This document shows, piece by piece, positions 6,318-10,428 of a DNA stretch of 10,428 nt. Source of the stretch: Marinospirillum sp. (GTDB lineage Bacteria; Pseudomonadota; Gammaproteobacteria; Pseudomonadales; Halomonadaceae). The notes beneath the pieces are model-generated. The model saw nothing but the letters and a program-made list of their open reading frames with translations. It was not told the origin of the DNA and did not search any database. Every line of letters starts with the position of its first letter. The stretch's first letter is position 1. Position numbers and translations under genes: made by a program. The stretch spans positions 1-10,428 of the forward strand of contig SKHR01000037.1 of the NCBI GenBank assembly GCA_007116865.1, written 5' to 3'.

Positions 6318-7415
6318 CTAAGTTAGGCTGTTGATCATATCCCGAAGAACCAGGCTTTCAGCCTGCTTAGAATCGATACTTGGCGTCAGGCTGAGTGCAA
6401 GACGCCCCCAGGCATCAAAAACTTCCAAATAGGTTTGCCAACCCGCCCCCGCCCCAGGTTTACGCACGACAAATGCCTGATCAAGCTGAGACAGCAGCAC
6501 GCAGGCACTCGCACCTGACCAGCCGGAACAGTCTCGATCCTGCGTTGAACCCAAACGAATGGGTTGACCAGTTAAGGTAGACTGACATCCCTGACTCACC
6601 AGGTTAAAAACCAGTTGAGGGCGGTGATTCGGGTTGCTCGGCAACTGAATGACCTGGCGCAACAAGTGCTGAAGGCTGCTGGGAGCAACACCTCGTGCCA
6701 GGCCAACATCCAGCCGTGAGATCACTGCCAGATAGTCTCCACCCTGCTGCCCGATCAAGCGGTTCAGGACAGTCCGATCTGGTGCCCGGCGCCATGCAAG
6801 ACTCAGAGCCTCTGGATCCAAAACCTCCCCGCCTGTTTCTGCCTGGCCAGCTGTCGCAGCAAACAAAGGGCGGCTGGCGTTTTGATAATCGGCAAAAGCG
6901 TCAACCAAGCTTGCCCAGGCATCCAGATCCGTGCCTTCAACGGCTTGAACTTTAAGCAACAAATGACCCTGGCGATCAAAGAACTGCAAGCTCAGGTTTT
7001 GTGGTTGCTCTCCGGCCTCTTCAACCGCACACCCCCAATACCAATGATCCAGCATCAAAAGTAAACGCCGCTGCCCCAAGCGAAATTGCAGTCCCAGTCG
7101 GTGTGGATCATCCAGGTACAAATCCGGTGCAGAGAACTGACCGCGACTGACATGCCAGCCACAAGCATTGACCGTACACACCTCAACTTGCTTCAATGCG
7201 GCCAGGCGGTAACAGATCGAAAAAACATCCTGCAAAGGCCAGACTTTTTCTCGCCCAACTCGGCTCGCCTGAATTTCACCTTCGGGTGTCGCCAGCCACT
7301 GGCTCCATGCCCGCATGCCCGCCTTAGGATGCGCTTCTCGCACCCCTTTTAGCGCCAAATACAAAGGATGGTTTTTCATTCCTTTATGATGCAACAACTC
7401 AACCTGAGCATTCAT
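6318..7415 (-). CDS. Divergent HemS/HmuS-family haem-utilisation protein
   Basis: This 365-residue cytosolic protein has two related halves, as in HemS/ChuS/PhuS (~340-350 residues). The start is the ATG at 7415 (MNAQVELL), with AGGAGGT (7421-7427) 5 nt upstream; the frame remains open upstream but lacks a ribosome site there. First-half signatures are LKGVREAHPKAGMRAW (22-37), SRVG (51-54) and LSLQFFDRQGHLLLKV (141-156). Second-half signatures are AWRRAPDR (207-214) and AFVVRKPGAGAGWQTYLEVF (314-333). The family binds haem, delivering or degrading it. Departures from the consensus as I recall it: the His of 'W..mTDvH.F' (the usual axial ligand) is Thr215 here, and the 'iQIHtGpv' block reads QSTLTGQPI without His. 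Haem chemistry may therefore be altered or lost. It lies downstream of hemP, probably co-transcribed. Confidence 0.75.
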   Translation of the reverse strand: MNAQVELLHHKGMKNHPLYLALKGVREAHPKAGMRAWSQWLATPEGEIQASRVGREKVWPLQDVFSICYRLAALKQVEVCTVNACGWHVSRGQFSAPDLYLDDPHRLGLQFRLGQRRLLLMLDHWYWGCAVEEAGEQPQNLSLQFFDRQGHLLLKVQAVEGTDLDAWASLVDAFADYQNASRPLFAATAGQAETGGEVLDPEALSLAWRRAPDRTVLNRLIGQQGGDYLAVISRLDVGLARGVAPSSLQHLLRQVIQLPSNPNHRPQLVFNLVSQGCQSTLTGQPIRLGSTQDRDCSGWSGASACVLLSQLDQAFVVRKPGAGAGWQTYLEVFDAWGRLALSLTPSIDSKQAESLVLRDMINSLT

Positions 7416-7451
7416 TCCAGACCTCCTGCAGTCGCCTTCAGACTGACATAG

Positions 7452-7488
7452 AGGGTGCGGCTGGCGATTTGGCTTGCAAAAGCACCCT
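7452..7488. repeat. Inverted repeat between hemP and the HemS-like gene
   Basis: AGGGTGC (7452-7458) and GCACCCT (7482-7488) form a 7-bp perfect stem with a 23-nt loop, in the 109-nt gap of the presumed hemP operon. ATA/TAT flanks could extend it after a one-base bulge. It is not followed by a T-run on either strand, so it is not an obvious terminator. It could stabilise an mRNA end or bind a protein. Confidence 0.4.
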
Positions 7489-7524
7489 ATGATTAAAATC
7501 AAAACATCACTGACCTCTTTCCTC

Positions 7525-7701
7525 TTACTTGGTGAGGATCAGCTTGCCACTTCGGGTAATTCTTAAAAGGTAGGTCGCACCATCATGCACGATACGAACC
7601 TGTTGATGTGATCCAAAGAGTTCGCCGCTGGTAAAGACCGGCAGCTTAGGGTCATCAACCGGTGAAAACTGAGCATTATTGTGAGTGGATTCAAAATTCA
7701 T
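7525..7701 (-). CDS. hemP: Haemin uptake protein HemP
   Basis: This is a 58-residue protein, too short for many gene finders. The C-terminal half carries the HemP signature: SGELFGSHQQVRIVHDG, then YLLRITRSGKLILTK at the very end. HemP/HmuP proteins are small cytosolic factors of haem uptake loci; in some rhizobia and Burkholderia relatives they help activate haem receptor expression, and how they act generally is unclear. The ATG at 7701 is the right start: AGGAGA (7709-7714) lies 7 nt upstream, while the ATGs at 7705 and 7709 run into stops within a few codons. It is first in the - strand haem operon, with a Fur-like box 35 nt upstream and the HemS-like gene 109 nt downstream. Confidence 0.88.
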   Translation of the reverse strand: MNFESTHNNAQFSPVDDPKLPVFTSGELFGSHQQVRIVHDGATYLLRITRSGKLILTK

Positions 7702-7735
7702 TCATGCATCTCCTACCTGATAACAATAGGAAAAC

Positions 7736-7756
7736 ACAAATGAGAACGATTGTCAA
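7736..7756 (-). promoter_or_regulatory. Fur-box-like operator and -35 of the hemP operon
   Basis: Bases 7736-7754 match the Fur consensus at 13 of 19 positions. A perfect TTGACA -35 reads on the - strand at 7756-7751, overlapping the box; 17 bp further on, the -10 is poor (TTTCCT). The 20-mer at 7738-7757 matches 17 of 20 bases of the box found on the - strand at 9422-9403 between dacB and bfd, which supports a shared regulator. Confidence 0.65.
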
Positions 7757-7770
7757 TAACAGTCGATAAA

Positions 7771-9213
7771 TTATTCGATTGGAGGTGCCTGATAAAGATG
7801 CTGCAATAAGGCCTCCAGCCATTGCCAGCCCCGCCAACCTGACTGCCCCTGAACCAGCAGCACAACCTGCCAGGTGCGCCCGGTGTGATCATTGACATAA
7901 CCAGCCACCGCCTGAACTCCATCCAACTGCCCGGTTTTTAATCGCCCCTGACCTGCCAGAGGCGAATCCGTCCAGCGCTGCTGCAACGTCCCATCCTCAG
8001 CAATCAGTGGCAGTGCGGTCATCAGCTCAGGGAAATAGCGACTGTCCTGCATCTGCACCAAAGCCAGGCCTAACTGATTCAGGGTGATTCGTGACTGGCG
8101 GGACAAACCCGCACCATTTTCTAAAAAAATCGCCTCATCTCCACCCAGGCGCTCAGACAGCCATTGTGCGCTGCCTTTTTGTGCAGCCGTCAGATCATCT
8201 TCGGCTAAATCCCGCCACAAGCGCGCCCCCAGGTTTAAAAACAACTGGCGCGTGACCGGATTGTTGCTCCATTTATTCAATTGCCTCAGGGTTTCGGATA
8301 GCGGCAAGGACTCATGAGCCGCCAGCTCACGCAGCGGCTGGATATCACCATCCTCAGCGACGCGCACCACGCCACCCAACCGGCCACCCAAGCCCGCCCA
8401 GTGCGTCTGTACAAGCTGTTGAGCATAAACTGCCGGAGACTGCCAGTGCCCCCAAAGGGTTGTCTCACACCCCAAAGGAAGATTGTTTTGAACACTCAAT
8501 TCAAGCTGGGTCTCGGTATGGTTCAGTGTTGTCCAGGCCGGACGAGGCACCTCATCACATGGTTGATCAACCACACCGGCCTCAGACCAATCCACCTGCA
8601 AATTTAGAGTCGCTGGCGTCACCCAGGCCATCACACCCAGATCGGGATCATGACGCAGTTGAATCCGGTGAAGATTAAAGTTGATCAAATAAGGCGAAGG
8701 CGGCACTAAAAAAGGCGCATGAGGATTGCGGCCGCGATCTGAAAAGTTTAAAGCCTCCGCCTCCGGCCAGTTGAAAAATCGGCCATCCAGTATCCAGTCT
8801 CCGGTGATTTCTCGAATTCCCTGCGCTCTCAGGTCACTCAACAAATACCAGAGCGCCTGCTCACTGAACAGCGGGTCACCATCGAAACGAAGGTACACAT
8901 CACCCACCCAGCGATCATCTTGGCGATACCCCTCGGCCATCACAGCTGTTTGCCACTGAAAGGACGGGCCCAGCGTTTCCAGCGCGATCCAACTAGTCAG
9001 AATTTTCTCCAGAGAAGCCGGTGCAACTGGAATCTCAGCCTGATGCCGCAAAACCCCTTGCGGCTCATCAACGAGCTCCAAACGGACATACTGGCGATTC
9101 ATCGGAATTGACTGCACCACCGGCACTTGCTGCATCCATTCACGCAACCCGTCGGCAGAATAAACCGGCTGGCTGACCAGCCACACTAGACAACCCAAAA
9201 TTAAACGACGCAC
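7771..9213 (-). CDS. dacB: D-alanyl-D-alanine carboxypeptidase/endopeptidase, PBP4 family (S13)
   Basis: This 480-residue periplasmic enzyme trims peptidoglycan stem peptides. All three active-site motifs are present in order: SxxK as PASLEK (Ser67, Lys70), SxN as Ser316-Asn317-Asn318, and KTG at 426-428. Also visible is the ENGAGLSRQSRIT block (365-377), typical of class C low-molecular-mass PBPs. Residues 1-19 form a signal peptide ending Val-Tyr-Ser before Ala-Asp. The start is GTG at 9213, with GAGGGG a few bases upstream. Length fits PBP4 (~450-480). It is transcribed away from the sRNA/bfd region and ends 70 nt before the hemP start codon on the same strand, with no obvious terminator between. 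It has no evident iron link, so it is probably a chance neighbour. Confidence 0.9.
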   Translation of the reverse strand: MRRLILGCLVWLVSQPVYSADGLREWMQQVPVVQSIPMNRQYVRLELVDEPQGVLRHQAEIPVAPASLEKILTSWIALETLGPSFQWQTAVMAEGYRQDDRWVGDVYLRFDGDPLFSEQALWYLLSDLRAQGIREITGDWILDGRFFNWPEAEALNFSDRGRNPHAPFLVPPSPYLINFNLHRIQLRHDPDLGVMAWVTPATLNLQVDWSEAGVVDQPCDEVPRPAWTTLNHTETQLELSVQNNLPLGCETTLWGHWQSPAVYAQQLVQTHWAGLGGRLGGVVRVAEDGDIQPLRELAAHESLPLSETLRQLNKWSNNPVTRQLFLNLGARLWRDLAEDDLTAAQKGSAQWLSERLGGDEAIFLENGAGLSRQSRITLNQLGLALVQMQDSRYFPELMTALPLIAEDGTLQQRWTDSPLAGQGRLKTGQLDGVQAVAGYVNDHTGRTWQVVLLVQGQSGWRGWQWLEALLQHLYQAPPIE

Positions 9214-9281
9214 AAGCCCCTCAATCCATCATAAAACGGTCATAGCTTAACCAGACTTGATATGAGTGCCTAGATTCAATG

Positions 9282-9308
9282 AAAAAAAAGCCGCCCCAAA
9301 GGAGCGGC
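9282..9308 (-). terminator. Intrinsic terminator on the - strand
   Basis: On the - strand GCCGCTCC-TTT-GGGGCGGC is followed by eight T (9289-9282). As RNA the 8-bp stem is fully paired with one U-G wobble; read on the + strand the same position is a C-A mismatch with no T-run after it. The direction is therefore clearly minus. No protein-coding gene ends here on that strand, which points to a non-coding transcript. Confidence 0.9.
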
Positions 9309-9397
9309 AATACTTGCTTGATGATGAGGAGAACCTAAAACATGTTGGGAACCTGAATTCCTGAAACACTGTTTTTGGTTAGGGCTTCTCAGCCCAC
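9282..9397 (-). ncRNA. Candidate Fur-regulated small RNA (~115 nt)
   Basis: In the 304-nt gap between dacB and bfd, the - strand holds a full sRNA-like unit. A TATCAT -10 (9409-9404) sits inside a Fur-like box. A transcript starting near 9397 would begin with the hairpin GGGCT-GAGA-AGCCC (9395-9382, GNRA-type loop), continue through a weak stem GGAA/TTCC (9361-9348) and an unpaired CTCCTCATCATC (9331-9320) complementary to purine-rich ribosome binding sites, and end at the strong terminator 9308-9282. No frame longer than a few codons is open. This layout parallels RyhB and PrrF, Fur-repressed sRNAs that lower iron-protein synthesis when iron is scarce. I see no direct sequence match to either. 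The 5' end is a prediction. Confidence 0.65.
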
Positions 9398-9402
9398 AAA
9401 TC

Positions 9403-9432
9403 AATGATAGTCGTTCTCATTTGCATTGACAG
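9403..9432 (-). promoter_or_regulatory. Fur-like box and promoter of the candidate sRNA
   Basis: The imperfect palindrome at 9403-9421 has AATGA arms and closely matches the hemP operator (17 of 20 bases on the - strand). On that strand the -10 TATCAT (9409-9404) is 17 bp from a fair -35, CTGTCA (9432-9427). Fur bound here would block the sRNA promoter and could also affect the divergent bfd promoter ~35 bp away. Confidence 0.6.
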
Positions 9433-9455
9433 CCCTTTTTTGGCTAAAAAACTTC

Positions 9456-9491
9456 TTGACACCAATCTATTCGATAAGCATTATTATTTGC
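9456..9491 (+). promoter_or_regulatory. bfd promoter with overlapping Fur-like box
   Basis: A perfect -35, TTGACA (9456-9461), is 17 bp from CATTAT (9479-9484), 4 of 6 to the -10 consensus. The 19-mer at 9473-9491 matches the Fur consensus at 13 of 19 positions and covers the -10. The start site would be near 9491, leaving a ~27-nt leader. Iron-repressed bfd expression fits the role of Bfd in releasing stored iron. Confidence 0.65.
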
Positions 9492-9501
9492 ATTGTTATT
9501 T
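9478..9501 (+). repeat. 12-bp tandem duplication in the bfd leader
   Basis: GCATTATTATTT (9478-9489) is followed directly by GCATTGTTATTT (9490-9501), 11 of 12 bases identical. The repeat spans the -10 and probable start site and contains overlapping NATWAT-like hexamers of the kind Fur recognises, so it may extend the Fur site. Confidence 0.6.
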
Positions 9502-9517
9502 GCGTGAGAATCTTTCT

Positions 9518-9712
9518 ATGTACGTTTGTGTTTGCCACGGCATTACAGAAAGCCAAATCATGGAAAGCGCAAGCCAAGGGGCTCGCCATGTACGTGATCT
9601 ACATCGCCACCTCTCGCTAGGAAGCCAGTGTGGCAAGTGCGTTTGTAGCGCACGTGAACTGCTGCAAGCCCAACAGAATTTCGATTTATCTCTCGCGGTA
9701 AAAGCAGGCTAA
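9518..9712 (+). CDS. bfd: Bacterioferritin-associated ferredoxin
   Basis: This 64-residue [2Fe-2S] protein starts MYVCVCHGIT, with cluster cysteines Cys4, Cys6, Cys38 and Cys41 (SQCGKC) exactly at the Bfd spacing; Cys43 is extra. Bfd docks on bacterioferritin and passes electrons through its haem to reduce and release stored iron. The start at 9518 is preferred to the open frame reaching back to 9404 because the family begins here, GTGAGAA (9504-9510) lies 7 nt upstream, and the predicted promoter sits inside the extended frame. bfr follows 120 nt downstream on the same strand; whether they share a transcript is unclear, as no terminator is obvious in that gap. Confidence 0.92.
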   Translation: MYVCVCHGITESQIMESASQGARHVRDLHRHLSLGSQCGKCVCSARELLQAQQNFDLSLAVKAG

Positions 9713-9832
9713 CTTCTGTTATCCTTGCCAACCCTTCCGATACTGCCTAAGCTTTACTGAAGCCTGGGCAAGCCACCTTATGTCTTTAGCCAGCCTAGGT
9801 TTTCTTCGGATCAACCGCTAAGGTAAATGGCT

Positions 9833-10306
9833 ATGCAAGGTGACAAAAGCATCATCCTTCTGCTCAACCAGGTACTCACCTGGGAGCTTACTTCCATCAA
9901 TCAGTACTTCCTTCATGCAAGAATCTTCAGCAACTGGGGGCTGGAGAGGCTGAATCGCGCCGAGTATAAAAAATCGATTCTCGATATGAAGCAGGCTGAC
10001 CGCTTGATTGAGCGCATTTTGTTTCTTGAAGGGCTGCCTAATTTACAGCATTTAGAGAAGCTAAGAATCGGCGAACAACCCGCCGAAATGCTGCAGTGTG
10101 ATCTGGCACTAGAAAACATCCAGGTTGCGCAGCTAAAAGAAGCCATCCAAGCCTGTGAGAAGGCACAAGACTATGTCAGCCGACAACTTCTGGAAGAATT
10201 GCTTCACGAAGAAGAAGAGCAGGTTGACTGGCTTGAGACTCAACAGCAACTGATTGAACAGCTGGGGCTGGAAAACTATCTGCAAGCCCAGGCAGGAGGA
10301 GAATAA
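9833..10306 (+). CDS. bfr: Bacterioferritin, haem-binding subunit with altered ferroxidase site
   Basis: This 157-residue four-helix iron-storage protein forms the haem-bridged 24-mer family. The start is MQGDKS at 9833, with AAGGT 8 nt upstream; the ATG at 9827 is only 2 nt from that site. Numbering matches E. coli Bfr. Met52 (LDMKQAD), the haem ligand, is kept, as are Glu18, Glu94 and Glu127. The other diiron-site positions are changed: Glu51 is Asp, His54 is Gln and His130 is Gln (EEEEQVDWLE); Glu47, a channel-side position, is Lys. It therefore probably binds haem, but its own ferroxidase centre looks crippled, as in two-subunit bacterioferritins where a partner supplies ferroxidase activity. 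No partner is in the window. bfd lies upstream; an IS200/IS605-type end begins directly after the stop. Confidence 0.93.
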   Translation: MQGDKSIILLLNQVLTWELTSINQYFLHARIFSNWGLERLNRAEYKKSILDMKQADRLIERILFLEGLPNLQHLEKLRIGEQPAEMLQCDLALENIQVAQLKEAIQACEKAQDYVSRQLLEELLHEEEEQVDWLETQQQLIEQLGLENYLQAQAGGE

Positions 10307-10307
10307 G

Positions 10308-10345
10308 TTGACTGCTCCCCTCCCTGAAGGAAGGGGATTCCCAAT
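10308..10345 (-). mobile_element. Right end of an IS200/IS605-type element with TnpB guide-RNA-type hairpin
   Basis: Read on the - strand, this stretch after the tnpB-like stop holds a hairpin, TCCCCTTCC-TTCA-GGGAGGGGA (10337-10316), then GCAG and a terminal TCAA (10311-10308). As RNA the 9-bp stem is fully paired with one U-G wobble; on the + strand there is a C-A mismatch, so RNA on the - strand is favoured. A CCCCTTCC/GGGAGGGG hairpin ending in TCAA just downstream of tnpB is the usual right end and omega-RNA scaffold of such elements. The boundary at 10308 is a best guess; bfr ends at 10306. Confidence 0.65.
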
Positions 10346-10428
10346 TCACTGAGAACCGGACACAGGTGCTTGACCTATGCCACTTACATTCTCTCCAAGG
10401 GCTAACACCGCCAGCCCGGCGGCTTTAA
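10346..10428 (-). CDS. tnpB: TnpB-like protein, last 26 codons (gene continues beyond the window)
   Basis: An open frame enters from the right edge on the - strand and ends TGA at 10348-10346. The 26 visible residues start KAAGLAVLALGENVSG, resembling the tail that follows the final 'NAA.NIL.AG.AV.A.GE' region of TnpB (IS605 OrfB) proteins. TnpB is an RNA-guided nuclease encoded by IS200/IS605 elements, and its guide RNA overlaps the 3' end of the gene and the element's right end, which matches the hairpin just downstream. The catalytic RuvC-like and zinc-finger parts lie outside the window, so intactness cannot be judged. Confidence 0.65.
   Translation of the reverse strand, partial: KAAGLAVLALGENVSGIGQAPVSGSQ

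Noticed and set aside
9190..9213. Possible lipoprotein signal (LILGC) at the DacB N-terminus
   Set aside because: Cys8 comes too early, with almost no hydrophobic core before it; an ordinary signal peptide ending near residue 19 fits better.
9290..9308. Reading the 9290-9308 hairpin as a + strand terminator
   Set aside because: On the + strand the stem has a C-A mismatch, the A-run comes before it and no T-run follows.
9404..9517. N-terminal extension of bfd (38 extra codons)
   Set aside because: The extension covers the predicted bfd promoter, and Bfd proteins begin M-x-V-C-x-C exactly at 9518.
9713..9832. Promoter or terminator between bfd and bfr
   Set aside because: Only weak partial -35/-10 matches and an imperfect AAGCTT stem were seen, not enough to call either.
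10316..10337. Hairpin after bfr as the bfr terminator
   Set aside because: No T-run follows it on the + strand, and pairing is better on the - strand, where it fits a TnpB-type right end.
1..10428. CRISPR array, tRNA or rRNA
   Set aside because: No regularly spaced repeats and no tRNA- or rRNA-like segments were found on reading.

Overview
The window looks like a chromosomal iron-homeostasis locus from a gammaproteobacterium of moderate GC, possibly an Oceanospirillales-like marine lineage. That placement is inferred from the family mix (HemP, FeoA/FeoB with a DUF6164-type partner, Bfd/Bfr, PBP4/DacB) and from good Shine-Dalgarno and Fur-box-like sites. No marker gene fixes the taxon.

Left part (1-6231, + strand). 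The window opens inside the 3' part of a gene resembling M48-type metallopeptidases. A Fur-box-like site at 803-821 then precedes a tightly packed eight-gene run: a secreted DUF4198 protein; two short tandem Rossmann proteins whose motifs resemble nicotianamine synthase (NAS); an integral membrane protein of the LPG-synthase transmembrane/YbhN flippase-like family; FeoA; a compact 600-residue FeoB; a small Cys-rich membrane protein; and a DUF6164-like membrane protein. Four of the junctions are 1-4 nt overlaps. This is the most unusual part of the window: it suggests a ferrous-iron uptake operon that also carries NAS-like metallophore-type enzymes.

Middle part (6224-9213, - strand). PBP4/DacB is followed by a Fur-box-like site and a haem-utilisation pair: HemP (58 aa) and a divergent HemS/HmuS-family protein that appears to lack the usual haem-ligand histidines. 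A 27-codon small ORF with a strong ribosome binding site follows, converging on the end of the Feo operon.

Right part (9214-10428). The 304-nt gap between dacB and bfd holds a good candidate for a Fur-controlled small RNA on the - strand: a Fur-like box over its -10, a 5' hairpin, a CU-rich unpaired segment and a textbook intrinsic terminator. On the + strand a separate Fur-like promoter drives bfd (bacterioferritin-associated ferredoxin). It is followed by a bacterioferritin that keeps the haem ligand Met52 but has lost several ferroxidase residues. Immediately after the bfr stop lies the right end of an IS200/IS605-type element, with a hairpin typical of TnpB guide-RNA scaffolds and the last 26 codons of a tnpB-like gene on the - strand.

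Taken together, ferrous uptake, haem use, iron storage and release and a putative iron-sparing sRNA lie side by side under what look like Fur sites. All calls rest on reading the sequence and on recalled family motifs; no search was run.
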